Assembly (NCBI GenBank): GCA_016875405.1 | Contig: VGRJ01000007.1 | Coordinates: 23,857 to 87,856 of the forward strand | Source: Deltaproteobacteria bacterium | Lineage (GTDB): Bacteria > Myxococcota_A > Polyangia > Polyangiales > Polyangiaceae | Reading direction: 5' to 3' | DNA: 64,000 bases | Shown: positions 28,990 to 40,651 of the stretch, one piece after another | How the letters are laid out: each line of letters opens with the position of its first letter | Position numbering within the stretch: the stretch's first letter is position 1 | Made by a program: the position numbers and the translations under genes | Notes under the pieces: model-generated | Seen by the model: only the letters and a program-made list of their open reading frames with translations | What the model was told of the DNA's origin: nothing | Database searches by the model: none

Positions 28990-31089
28990 TCAGGCGCGCA
29001 CCAGCATCGATACGGAGCGCCGTCTCACTCGCGCTTCCACGGTGCCCTCTCGGGACCGGACCTCAGCACCCGTCATGGCGTCCATCCAACCCGCATCGAG
29101 CCCCACCGAGCAACGCGCGACCGTGTCCTCAGCAGAGGAGTTCACGAGAAAGAGAACCCTACCCACGCCGTCCAGCGACTCGTGGACGGTCGCGTGCACG
29201 AACGAAGGATCGCACGCGAAGCGCGGCAGCCCGAGCGAATCCACGTGCTGTGCCACCAGCGTGTCCACCGTCGCAGGATCGTGCCGCAACACGACCTCGA
29301 ACTCCTCGAGCGAAGCGGACCAGTCATGCGCCTTCCATGCGCCATCAAAGCGCGGGAGGTGGGGGCCGACGGTGACCCGAGCGCCGCGGCTTCGCGCCTG
29401 TCGAAGCTCTGCGACGAGCTCCTGATGAAGGCCACCCGACGTCGCGCACACGATCCAGCTTGCCCCATCGAGCGCCGCACCACGTAGCTCTCCACCGACG
29501 AACGCGTACGGGACACCTCGCCCGTCGAGCGCCTCCTCGAACGAGGCGAGGAAGCCATCGGCCTCGATCGCGACGGGGTAACCGAGTCCGAGTTCGTCCT
29601 CGAGGCAGCCCTCGCGCACCCCCTTGCCCATCACCGCGAAGACCGCGCCGCTCACGGGGCCAAACGCATGCATCACACGCGCGAGTCGACGCTCGGAGCG
29701 AGGCATCACGAGCCGCACGGGGGCGCGGCGACGGAGGCGGAAGAACTCGCTCCGCTCGAGGGCCCGAGCGAGCTTCTCGTAGTCGTCCGCGAGCGAGCGA
29801 CGCCGACCTCGCGGGTCGATCGGCGCACCAAGCCAGCGATCGCGGTCCACTGCCATGTAGAGGTTGTAGCCGCGCAACCCGTACGCAAGCGCACACATGA
29901 CGGTGAACAGGCTGTCGCGCTCGTCGAGGGGCGGGAAAAACGGCGGGAAGCCAACGCCCATCTCACAGGCAAATGCGGGAAAGCCACGATGCTCGGCGTG
30001 GCACGCGAGCTCACTCGTCCGGCGCGCGATGTCGCGGCGTGCTGCCTCGGAAGCCTTGCCGTAATAGTCGAGGCCGATCATGTCGACGACCTCGACGATG
30101 CGCGCGGCGTTGAGCGGCGTCGTCTCTTGCGCGGGCGGGAAGTTGTGAACCGTCGGCACTCCACCGAGGCCCGCGGCGACGAGCGCTTCGCGAAAACGCG
30201 CGAAGGTGTCGGCGAGCAGCTGCTCGTGAAACTCCGCCCAGTCGAGGTATCGCGCAAGCTCCTCGGTGCTCGACGCCTCGAACGCCTGCGGTGGAGCGAC
30301 GTCCGACCACGCGAGGAGGTTCGGGTCCTGGAACGCCGGTTGAGGCGCGGCCTCTACGCCCGTCGGCTTCAACCGGCCCGCTTCCTCCGCCCACGCCTGC
30401 GAGTCCAGGCCCTCGTTTACGAGTCGCGCCCCGTACGCGTGGGTGAGCGCGCCGAGCGAGCCATACTTCGCTCGAAGGAACCCCCGATAAAGGGCAAGCG
30501 CGTCAGGGTGGTAGTCCTGATCGTAGGCGCCATCGCGAAAGTACATCGCGCCCTCGTTGTCGATTTGCACGAGCACGATTGGCCCGCGTGGCCAGACGAG
30601 CGGTGCGAGAGCGCGGCCAAGTAGCTCGAAGAAGCGCGCGACCTCGCCACGAAACGCCTCGCTCGCGTAGCTCGGCACAGGAAACACGCGTGGAGGCGAT
30701 GGGAGCATCACGGGATTGCCGCGCGGAGTTCGCGCTTGGCAACGCTCATCCCAGACCACGCGCTCGGGGATCCCGAAGTAGGTGAGCTCCGCGTTGATGT
30801 GGGGGCCCGGCCGCACGATCGCGAGGAGCCCTACCTCCTCGGCCATCCGTAGGAAGCGCACGACATCGTGAGCCGGCGTCTGCTCGCCAAGGTCGAGGAC
30901 CCCAGGCGCGCGCTCGTGTACCGACCATGGGACGTACACGTCGACGAGACGCGCCCCGAGGCTGCGTAGCGACACCAGCGCGGACCGCCAATCCGCTGGC
31001 TCAAGCCGCCAGTAGTGGACCGCCCCTGCTAGGAGCGGCACGTCCGTCCCGTCGACCGTCAACCCGTGTGTGCCGAGTGTGACGGTCAT
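28990..31089 (-). CDS. glycoside hydrolase family 35 (beta-galactosidase-like)
   Basis: 699 residues of GH35 type, expected to release terminal beta-linked galactose from oligosaccharides or glycans. The barrel begins LLAGAVHYWRLEPADWRSAL, and RPGPHINAELTYFGIPERVV is the usual family block. The acid/base Glu is E179 in VLVQIDNEG; the likely nucleophile is in FACEMGVGF near residue 375. No signal peptide, so a cytoplasmic enzyme is predicted. It begins 31 bp after the nuoN stop on the same strand, an odd neighbour for complex I genes. Exact substrate cannot be told. Confidence 0.9.
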   Translation of the reverse strand: MTVTLGTHGLTVDGTDVPLLAGAVHYWRLEPADWRSALVSLRSLGARLVDVYVPWSVHERAPGVLDLGEQTPAHDVVRFLRMAEEVGLLAIVRPGPHINAELTYFGIPERVVWDERCQARTPRGNPVMLPSPPRVFPVPSYASEAFRGEVARFFELLGRALAPLVWPRGPIVLVQIDNEGAMYFRDGAYDQDYHPDALALYRGFLRAKYGSLGALTHAYGARLVNEGLDSQAWAEEAGRLKPTGVEAAPQPAFQDPNLLAWSDVAPPQAFEASSTEELARYLDWAEFHEQLLADTFARFREALVAAGLGGVPTVHNFPPAQETTPLNAARIVEVVDMIGLDYYGKASEAARRDIARRTSELACHAEHRGFPAFACEMGVGFPPFFPPLDERDSLFTVMCALAYGLRGYNLYMAVDRDRWLGAPIDPRGRRRSLADDYEKLARALERSEFFRLRRRAPVRLVMPRSERRLARVMHAFGPVSGAVFAVMGKGVREGCLEDELGLGYPVAIEADGFLASFEEALDGRGVPYAFVGGELRGAALDGASWIVCATSGGLHQELVAELRQARSRGARVTVGPHLPRFDGAWKAHDWSASLEEFEVVLRHDPATVDTLVAQHVDSLGLPRFACDPSFVHATVHESLDGVGRVLFLVNSSAEDTVARCSVGLDAGWMDAMTGAEVRSREGTVEARVRRRSVSMLVRA

Positions 31090-31120
31090 CGAACGGTTCG
31101 TCCGGGCCGCGCCCGCGCGC

Positions 31121-32662
31121 TCAGCGAATCATCCCGAGCGACGACGCGACGAAGTCGTACACCGGCGCCCAGTATACGCCGATGATGAGCGTCGGGATCG
31201 CAAGCGCAACGCTCACCGCGCCGAAGAGCTGTCGCAGCCCGACCTCGCCGGTCGCGGTCGACTCCTCTAGGTACATCGCCCGAATGATGCGCGCGTAATA
31301 GAACAACGAGATGACGCTGTTCACGACGCCGACCACCGCGAGGACCCAGTTCCAGGTGGTCCCGGACTTCACGAGCGCGGCGAACAGGTAGAACTTGCCG
31401 ACGAACCCGGCCATCGGCGGGATCCCAGCGAGCGAGACGAGAAAGATCGTCATCACCACCGCGACGACCGGCGCGCGCTTCCCCAACCCACGGAACGCGT
31501 CGATCGACTCATCACCGCCGTTGGCCTCCGCGAGCGCCATGACGACGAGGAACGCGCCGAGGTTCATGAAGCAGTACGACAGCACGTAGAACACGATCGC
31601 CGCGAGGCCGGCTTGGTTGAAGACCGAGACGCCGAGCAGCATGTAGCCCGCGTGCGCGATGCTCGAATAGGCGAGGAGGCGCTTGACATTGGTCTGCCCG
31701 AGCGCCGTGAGGTTTCCGACGCTCATCGTCGCCATTGCAAGGCACCCCGCAACGACCGCCCATGGAGCGGCTCCCGGGTCGGCCGAGGAGGTCGCGTCCA
31801 TGACGCCCTTCGCCGAGAGCGCATCCATAAAGAAGCGCATCATGACCGCGAGCCCCGCGGCCTTCGGACCAACGGACAGGAACGCCGTCACCGGTGTGGG
31901 GGCGCCCTCGTACACGTCGGGCGTCCACATGTGGAACGGGGCCGCGCTGATCTTGTAGCCGAAGCCCGCGAGCATGCAGACGACCCCGACGAAGACGGCC
32001 TCGGGCACCTTGCCCTGCGCCTTGGTCAGCTCCGCGATCGCGACGGAGATCTCTCCAAGGTTCAACGAGCGCGTGACGCCGTAGATCCAGCTCATGCCGT
32101 AAAGCATGACGCCCGACGCGACGCCGCCGTAGATCACGTACTTCAGGGCGCCCTCGCTCGACTTGCGGTCGCCAAGCTTGAAGCCGGCAAGCACGAAGCT
32201 GATGATGCTGACCATCTCGATCGAGAGATAGATCATGAGCAGGTGGCGGCTTGACGCCATCATGTTCATGCCGAGCGTCAGCACCAGGAGGAGCATGAAC
32301 ATCTCGGCGGCGTTTTTCTTCTCGCCGGGGCTTGTCTTGTCGCCGAGGTAGGCCGGCGCAGCGAAGAGCACGATCAGCGCGGTCACGAACGCGAAGAGCA
32401 CCCGGAAGGTGTTGGCGAAATCGTCGAACGCCAGCATCCCGTAGAACAGGTTTCGCGGCTCGGCGTGGCGGCACAGAGCGGTCATCGACGCGACGGCCGA
32501 ATAGCCGACCCCCGCGAGGCTGATGCCAACCGCGCCAAGCACCTTCGAGCGCTCGTCCTTCGCAACGAGGTCCCACCCGAGTACGGCGAGGATCGCGCCG
32601 ATGATCGCGAGCTCGGGACCGTAGTAGGACAGGCTCTGGACGTTGTTGAGCGACTCGGACAT
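31121..32662 (-). CDS. nuoN: NADH-quinone oxidoreductase subunit N
   Basis: Antiporter-like subunit of the complex I membrane arm. 513 residues from the ATG at 32660-32662, of normal length, with about 14 membrane helices. The helix-5 glutamate is in YLSIEMVSIISF and the helix-7 lysine in GYKISAAPFHMWTPD, both needed for proton transfer in the family. The start follows the nuoM stop by 2 bp. It shows no extra domain, unlike NuoL and NuoM in this cluster. GH35 follows 31 bp downstream. Confidence 0.96.
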   Translation of the reverse strand: MSESLNNVQSLSYYGPELAIIGAILAVLGWDLVAKDERSKVLGAVGISLAGVGYSAVASMTALCRHAEPRNLFYGMLAFDDFANTFRVLFAFVTALIVLFAAPAYLGDKTSPGEKKNAAEMFMLLLVLTLGMNMMASSRHLLMIYLSIEMVSIISFVLAGFKLGDRKSSEGALKYVIYGGVASGVMLYGMSWIYGVTRSLNLGEISVAIAELTKAQGKVPEAVFVGVVCMLAGFGYKISAAPFHMWTPDVYEGAPTPVTAFLSVGPKAAGLAVMMRFFMDALSAKGVMDATSSADPGAAPWAVVAGCLAMATMSVGNLTALGQTNVKRLLAYSSIAHAGYMLLGVSVFNQAGLAAIVFYVLSYCFMNLGAFLVVMALAEANGGDESIDAFRGLGKRAPVVAVVMTIFLVSLAGIPPMAGFVGKFYLFAALVKSGTTWNWVLAVVGVVNSVISLFYYARIIRAMYLEESTATGEVGLRQLFGAVSVALAIPTLIIGVYWAPVYDFVASSLGMIR

Positions 32663-32664
32663 GG

Positions 32665-34872
32665 TCAAAGGCCCGTGGTGAGGTCAGTGGCCTTCGCGGC
32701 GCCGGTCGTCTCGGTGACACGCGGCCCATCGACGATGGCGCGGTTCGCGACCTGGGTCGGCCCAGGGGCATCGACCCATCGGTGCATCTGAGCCGCGCCC
32801 TTGTCGATCAGGTTGAAGAGCGGGCGAGGCCAGAAACCGAGGAGCAGGACGAGGAACGCGAGCGGCGCGAGGCTCGCGAGCTCACGCTTGTTGATCTCGG
32901 GGAATTTCCCGCCGTACTCCGCGAGGTAGTGGTTGGTGCGCCACTCCTCCCGGAACTTGCCGAGGAACATGCGCTGCATGGCCCAGAGGTGGTAGGCCGC
33001 CGTCACGATGACGCCGGTCGCGGCGAGCACCGTCAGGCCGCGGAAGCGCGGGAAGGCGCCAATGAAGGTGAGCGCCTCACCCCAGAAGCCGGAGAGCCCC
33101 GGAAGGCCAAGCGAGGCCATGAACGCGAAGCCGACGAGCGCCGTATAGAGCGGCATCTCGGTCGCGAGTCCTCCGAACTTATCGATGTCGCGCGTGTGGA
33201 CCCGGTCGTAGACCACACCGACCAACGTGAAGAGCATCCCCGTGATGAGGCCGTGGTTGAACATCTGGACGAGGCAGGCCTCGATGCCCTGCGGCGTCAG
33301 CGCGCCGAGCGCCAGAAGCGTGAAGCCCATGTGGCTCACCGAGGAGTAAGCAACGAGCTTCTTCAGATCCTTCTGGGCCATGGCGCAGAAGGCTCCGTAC
33401 AGAATGCCGATGACGCCGAGCGAGGCCATCGCCGGTGCAGCCCAGCGCGTCGCCTCCGGGAGCAGCGTGAAGTTGATGCGCAGGATGCCGTAGGTGCCCA
33501 TCTTGAGGAGGACGCCGGCGAGAATCACGCTGATCGCCGTCGGCGCCTCGACGTGCGCGTCGGGCAGCCAGGTATGGAACGGGAACATCGGGATCTTGAT
33601 CGCGAAGCCGACGAAGAGCCACACCCAGCAGAGCTTCACGGCGCTGACGCCGAGGATGGTGAGCCCCTTCGAGGCCCACGCCATCCGCTGCAGCTCGAGC
33701 ACCGAGAGCGTCCGCGTCGCGACGTCGCCGTCGACGAGGTAGGTCGGGTCCGCGTTCAGGTAGAAGAAGATGAACGCGAGGAGCATGAAGACGCTGCCCG
33801 CGAGGGTGTAGATGAAGAACTTGATCGCGGCGTACTGTCGGCGCGGACCGCCCCAGATGCCGATGAGGAAGTACATCGGCAGCAGCATCACCTCCCAGAA
33901 GACGAAGAAGAGCAGGAGGTCGAGCGACACGAAGGTGCCGTACATGCCGACGACGAGCAGGTTGTACATCGCGAAGTAGCCCTTCAGCTGCTTGTCGATG
34001 CTGAAGCTCGCGATGCACCCGACAAACGAGATGAGGGCCGTCAGGAGAACCATCGAGACGCTGATGCCGTCGATGCCAATCGAGTACTCGAGGTTCAACG
34101 AGCGGACCCACACGGCGCGCTCGATGAACTGGTAGCCGTCGTTTCCGTCGACCTTCGTGAAGGACGCGTCGTAGTTGAGGTAGAGCCAGACCGCGAGGAG
34201 GAGCTCGGCGCCCATCAGGACAAGCGTGAGCGTGCGGATGTTCTCGTCTTTCTTGTAGCCAATGAGGTGCGCGATGAAGATCGCGATGACGCCGAGGAGC
34301 GGCAGGAAGGTCATGATGGTCAGGATGTGCTGACCGAGGAAGCCGTGCTTCTCGGCGTGGATCCCGATCGCTTGCGGGATCCCGAGCGCACCTTCGGCGC
34401 TGCGCGCGTCCGACTCGACGACAACGTGGCCGTAGAGCTCGCTCGTCGGGCGTCGCGTGCTGTTGCTCGCCCAGGTGACCTCGACCCGCGCTTCCTGGCC
34501 GGGTTCGATCGTCTTGGCGGGCCCCTCGAGCTTCGCGGTCACGCCCGCGGGGAGTCGTGGGTCATTCGCCGAGGTGCGGGGCGCGACGCGCGACACGTGG
34601 AGCGGTCCCTCGCCGACGTTGCGAATGACGAAGGTCCCCTTGAAGACGCCGTCGCCCTGCGCGGTCAGCTCGAGTGAACGCTCGCCCGACGCGGACACCA
34701 GCTCGACCGCACCCGACGGCTTCGCCGCACCTGGTGCAGCGGCAGCCGCAGTGGAGGCAGACGGAGCCGCGGCCGGAGCCGCCGCGTCGTCCGCGAACGC
34801 ACGGGAGGGGGCGACGATCGCGAGCACCGCGAAGGCAAGCGCCCAAACCAGGGACCGAATGCGAGTGTTCAT
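32665..34872 (-). CDS. nuoM: NADH-quinone oxidoreductase subunit M with periplasmic Ig/ASH-like N-terminal domain
   Basis: 735 residues against about 500 in most NuoM. The extra part is N-terminal: a cleavable-looking signal peptide (residues 1-27, AFA before DD), an Ala/Pro linker (28-53), then a beta-rich domain (about 55-160; SLELTAQGDGVFKGTFVIRN, VGEGPLHVSRV, TIEPGQEARVEVTW, HVVVESDARS) resembling ASH/Hydin or DUF1573 folds. The NuoM core begins near residue 182. It keeps the helix-5 glutamate (FWEVMLLPMYFLIG) and the helix-7 lysine (FAIKIPMFPFHTWLPDAH). Core NuoM has its N-terminus in the periplasm, so the domain should lie there. nuoL ends 51 bp upstream. Confidence 0.93.
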   Translation of the reverse strand: MNTRIRSLVWALAFAVLAIVAPSRAFADDAAAPAAAPSASTAAAAAPGAAKPSGAVELVSASGERSLELTAQGDGVFKGTFVIRNVGEGPLHVSRVAPRTSANDPRLPAGVTAKLEGPAKTIEPGQEARVEVTWASNSTRRPTSELYGHVVVESDARSAEGALGIPQAIGIHAEKHGFLGQHILTIMTFLPLLGVIAIFIAHLIGYKKDENIRTLTLVLMGAELLLAVWLYLNYDASFTKVDGNDGYQFIERAVWVRSLNLEYSIGIDGISVSMVLLTALISFVGCIASFSIDKQLKGYFAMYNLLVVGMYGTFVSLDLLLFFVFWEVMLLPMYFLIGIWGGPRRQYAAIKFFIYTLAGSVFMLLAFIFFYLNADPTYLVDGDVATRTLSVLELQRMAWASKGLTILGVSAVKLCWVWLFVGFAIKIPMFPFHTWLPDAHVEAPTAISVILAGVLLKMGTYGILRINFTLLPEATRWAAPAMASLGVIGILYGAFCAMAQKDLKKLVAYSSVSHMGFTLLALGALTPQGIEACLVQMFNHGLITGMLFTLVGVVYDRVHTRDIDKFGGLATEMPLYTALVGFAFMASLGLPGLSGFWGEALTFIGAFPRFRGLTVLAATGVIVTAAYHLWAMQRMFLGKFREEWRTNHYLAEYGGKFPEINKRELASLAPLAFLVLLLGFWPRPLFNLIDKGAAQMHRWVDAPGPTQVANRAIVDGPRVTETTGAAKATDLTTGL

Positions 34873-34923
34873 GGTTCTGTTCGTGCGATGAGGCGTCAGT
34901 CAAGGAGCCAAAAACGATGAGCG

Positions 34924-37899
<2,976 letters not shown>

Positions 37900-37912
37900 T
37901 TCGGCGCGGTGG

Positions 37913-37941
37913 ACCCTAGGAGACAGAACGCGCGGGGTCAA
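37913..37941 (-). promoter_or_regulatory. candidate sigma-70-like promoter for nuoLMN
   Basis: On the minus strand TTGACC (37936-37941) and TAGGGT (37913-37918) are 17 bp apart. The -35 is good, the -10 fair. The implied transcript start is only about 7 bp before the nuoL ATG, which weakens the call. Confidence 0.25.
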
Positions 37942-38178
37942 GCAGACTGTGTGAATTCTGGGAGGGGCGAGGCAGGTCCATGGCGAGCGAAGGTCGTGCG
38001 CCGACGGGGTGAGCGGGACTCAGCATCGAGGCGCCGAGGGGCCGGTGCGCGGCAGGCTGAGCCAAGACTTGCGCCATAGTGAGCCACAGGGAACCATGGC
38101 GTTCACAGCACGTCGCACTCCTGTTCATTCGTCGATAGATTCCTTTGTCATTTCATGCAATTGTCGCTTAGGCCACTC

Positions 38179-38194
38179 TGGCACGCTGTCTGCT
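38179..38194 (+). promoter_or_regulatory. candidate sigma-54 promoter (-24/-12) before the EF-hand-like gene
   Basis: TGGCACG-N4-CTGCT matches the consensus TGGCACR-N4-TTGCW with one change, and the GG and GC doublets are exactly 10 bp apart. The transcript start would be near 38205, leaving almost no leader before the ATG at 38207, so it may be chance. Confidence 0.35.
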
Positions 38195-38206
38195 TTACGT
38201 GAGGCC

Positions 38207-39103
38207 ATGACCCACCCAAACAGCACCCCGCGCTTCCTCACCCTCGCTCTCGTCCTTGTGGCCGCCCCGACGCCCGCCTGTCTGAACAGCAGCGCGGACG
38301 GGCTCGGAGCGAACGGCGATGGCGACTCGGAGTCGGTGGGCGTCTGCAAGCTGGGCGAGACGCGGATTTGTCAGCAGCAGGTGGACGCGGACCAGCAGGG
38401 CATCGCCTCGTGCGTCTCGACGCCCGCGGGCAACGACTGGGGCGAGTGCGCCGTGAACCCCGACATGGGGAAGGCGAACTGTGACCCCTCGTACGAGGAG
38501 TGGAACGGGTTTTGTTGCGCGCGCCCTTCCATGCCGGGCTGCGCGGACTGCTGCGCTGGAGAAACGTGCGCAGGATGCCACACGCCACTGGTGCTCTCGT
38601 TCGATGACCGGCCGGTGAGCTACACGACCGAGGCTGGCGCGGTGACGTTCGACCTGAGCCAGCATGGCGCGACCCAGACGTTCGACTGGCCGTCGGCGCG
38701 GACGCCCTGGCTCGCGCTGGACGTCGACGGCAACGGCGCGATCGAGAGCGGCGCCGAGCTCTTCGGCTCGGCGGTGCGGCTCACGAACGGACAGTTCGCG
38801 GACAACGGCTTCGAGGCGCTGGCCGAGCACGACCTGAACCACGACGGTCGGATCGACGCGGCCGATCCGGTGTGGGCGCGGCTCGTCGCGTGGGGCGACA
38901 CGAACGGCGACCGCGTGAGCCAGCCGCGCGAGCTCCGGCCGCTCGCGGACCTCGGCGTCTACCGGCTCGACCTCGGCTACCTGCGCGCGCCACGCTGCGA
39001 CGAGCGCGGCAACTGCGAGATCGAGCAGGCGACGATGGGTGTGCTCGAGGACGGCGAAGCCAGGCAGGGCCGCGTCATCGACGTTCACCTGCGAGTCCAG
39101 TGA
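38207..39103 (+). CDS. exported protein with EF-hand-like calcium loops
   Basis: 298 residues from the ATG at 38207, preceded by GAGG. An N-terminal signal (FLTLALVLVAAPTPAC) probably directs export; the lipobox is poor. A Cys-rich part (CCARPSMPGCADCCAGETCAGC) is followed by loops that look like EF-hands or dockerin-type calcium sites: DVDGNGAIESGAELFG, DLNHDGRIDAADPVW and DTNGDRVSQPREL. Calcium binding is inferred from these. The 3' end overlaps the convergent engB gene by 29 bp. Confidence 0.75.
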   Translation: MTHPNSTPRFLTLALVLVAAPTPACLNSSADGLGANGDGDSESVGVCKLGETRICQQQVDADQQGIASCVSTPAGNDWGECAVNPDMGKANCDPSYEEWNGFCCARPSMPGCADCCAGETCAGCHTPLVLSFDDRPVSYTTEAGAVTFDLSQHGATQTFDWPSARTPWLALDVDGNGAIESGAELFGSAVRLTNGQFADNGFEALAEHDLNHDGRIDAADPVWARLVAWGDTNGDRVSQPRELRPLADLGVYRLDLGYLRAPRCDERGNCEIEQATMGVLEDGEARQGRVIDVHLRVQ

Positions 39104-39695
39104 CTCGGCGCAGGGCGCGCCACACCTCGTCAATCCCCTCGTGCTCCACGGCGGAGACACCAAGCACACGCTTTCCCGAGCCGAACCGATCGAGCGCAGC
39201 GCGTCGCTGGCTCTTCGGCAGCTTGTCGAGCTTCGTCGCGACGAGCAGCGTCGCGGGTCGCGGCTCCTCGCGGGTCTTGAGGAACTCGAGGAGCTGCGCC
39301 TCCTCCTCTTCGACGCCGCGGCGCGCGTCGACGAGCACGACCACGGCGCGGAGCGAGGCTCGGTGCAAGAGGTAGTGTTCGATGAGCTCTGCCCATGCGT
39401 CCCGCTCACCCTTGCTTCGCTTCGCGTAGCCGTAGCCCGGCAGGTCGACCATGCAGAGCTCGGCGCCGTCGCGTGCGCGCGCCGAGAAAAAGCTGATCTG
39501 CCGCGTGCAGCCCGGCGTCGAGCTCGTCCGAACCAGGTTTCGCCGTGACATGAGGGCGTTCATGAGGCTGCTCTTGCCGACGTTCGAGCGCCCTGCAAAC
39601 GCGACCTCGAGCCCGTACTCCGGGGGGAGGTGCGCAGCGCCTTGTGCTCCAGCGACGAACGACGCGTCGAGGATGTCCCAGACGTTGGTGCTCAC
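39075..39695 (-). CDS. engB: ribosome-biogenesis GTPase EngB/YsxC
   Basis: 206-residue essential GTPase that helps assemble the large ribosomal subunit. G1 GRSNVGKSSLMNAL, the switch region TSSTPGCTRQISFF, G3 DLPGYGYAKRSKGER and G4 VATKLDKLPKSQR are all intact, and SAVEHEGIDEVW fits G5. The start is GTG (39693-39695), overlapping the DUF971 stop as GTGA. Its 3' end overlaps the EF-hand-like gene on the other strand by 29 bp. Confidence 0.96.
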   Translation of the reverse strand: MSTNVWDILDASFVAGAQGAAHLPPEYGLEVAFAGRSNVGKSSLMNALMSRRNLVRTSSTPGCTRQISFFSARARDGAELCMVDLPGYGYAKRSKGERDAWAELIEHYLLHRASLRAVVVLVDARRGVEEEEAQLLEFLKTREEPRPATLLVATKLDKLPKSQRRAALDRFGSGKRVLGVSAVEHEGIDEVWRALRRVTGLAGERR

Positions 39696-40057
39696 GAGGC
39701 CGCACCGGGACGCGTCAGCGTCACCTCTGGCCGGTCGGCCAACGAGCGGAGGTACTCGAAGGTATAGAGCCCCGTGTCATGGCCATCGCCCCAGACCAGC
39801 TTCAGCGCGTAGAAGCCGACGGTCTCGATCTCTCGCAGTTCGGCGTTGCCACCGGGGATGAAGTTGATCGTGCCGCCGTGGCCCTGGCAGTGCGCGCACG
39901 GGCAGTAGCCGCGGAGGATCGCGTTCGGGTAAACGGCGCGTGCGCCATCGCCCCAAGTGATCTCGGTCGTGTTCGCGCCGCGGGGCGCCTTGAGGTGCGT
40001 CGGCGTGTGCTCGGGCTTCACGGCGACGTTCTTCTTCGTGGAGCCAGGTCCCGTCAA
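39692..40057 (-). CDS. DUF971 / GBBH-like N-domain protein
   Basis: About 121 residues. Single-domain DUF971 proteins share the N-terminal zinc-binding domain of gamma-butyrobetaine hydroxylase, and some are linked to iron-sulfur assembly. Seen: ITWGDGARAVYPNAILRGYCPCAHCQGH with three Cys and a His placed for metal binding, then VGFYALKLVWGDGHDTGLYTFEYLRSL, the family's closing block. The open frame's first usable codon is TTG (40055-40057); a GTG at 40019-40021 is an alternative start. It overlaps engB by 4 bp. Confidence 0.85.
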   Translation of the reverse strand: MTGPGSTKKNVAVKPEHTPTHLKAPRGANTTEITWGDGARAVYPNAILRGYCPCAHCQGHGGTINFIPGGNAELREIETVGFYALKLVWGDGHDTGLYTFEYLRSLADRPEVTLTRPGAAS

Positions 40058-40103
40058 GCAGGGACGCGCCGCAGGCCGCCGCGGTCCCCTCGCTTGCGCC
40101 CGC

Positions 40104-40607
40104 TCACTGGTTCTGTTCGGGCAACACCTTGCCCTCGGGCGTGAGCCCGACCTGCTTCCAGCGCTCCTCCTCGGTGAGGCCTTGCGTCGCGGGCCGCGGG
40201 GTCTCGTCTCGCACCACCACCTCGACGATGTTGGTGCTGCGGGCGCTCACCTCGATGTGCAGCACGCGCCCCTGCCCCCCGAGCTTGGCGCTGCGAAAGA
40301 CCGTCTTCTTCGGCGTCGTCTCGACGCGCTCCGCCTCGACGCGCTCGCGCATGTAGTTCGACACGCTCTCGAGCGAGAAGCCACCGCTCGCGAAGACCGC
40401 GTCGGGAAACGACCCATCCAGTGACATGCCGCGAGGCAGCTTGAGACCGAACGCCTCCACTTTCCCCTCGGCGAGCGTCCCCTCAGGCACCGAGTCGACT
40501 CGAAACGAGCCGACGGGCACCGGGAGGATCTCGCGCGGCGGCGCGTCAGACCGCTTGCACGCGGCGGCAATGAGAAGTGCCAGAACGAGCGCGGGACGCA
40601 CGGCCAT
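40104..40607 (-). CDS. hypothetical lipoprotein
   Basis: 167 residues from the ATG at 40605-40607, chosen because it starts a signal peptide with lipobox IAAAC. The mature part has a central block (KVEAFGLKLPRGMSLDGSFPDAVFASG) and a C-terminal beta segment (VLHIEVSARSTNIVEVVVRDE). No family recognised. It lies 44 bp after pilY1 and 46 bp before the DUF971 gene on the same strand, so it may be read with either. Confidence 0.68.
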   Translation of the reverse strand: MAVRPALVLALLIAAACKRSDAPPREILPVPVGSFRVDSVPEGTLAEGKVEAFGLKLPRGMSLDGSFPDAVFASGGFSLESVSNYMRERVEAERVETTPKKTVFRSAKLGGQGRVLHIEVSARSTNIVEVVVRDETPRPATQGLTEEERWKQVGLTPEGKVLPEQNQ

Positions 40608-40651
40608 CGCGCGCACTCTCGCTCGCCGTCGCCAACGACGCAAGTCGCGGA

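Larger units (their letters stand above)
37900..38206. other. divergent intergenic region between nuoL and the EF-hand-like gene
   Basis: 307 bp with no convincing gene. It must hold the promoter of nuoLMN (minus) and of the secreted EF-hand-like gene (plus). Two candidate elements are listed separately. The plus-strand half is visibly richer in A+T around 38120-38170. Confidence 0.6.

Noticed and set aside
32782..34677. 631-codon plus-strand frame
   Set aside because: Antisense to nuoM, with shadow composition and no recognisable motif.
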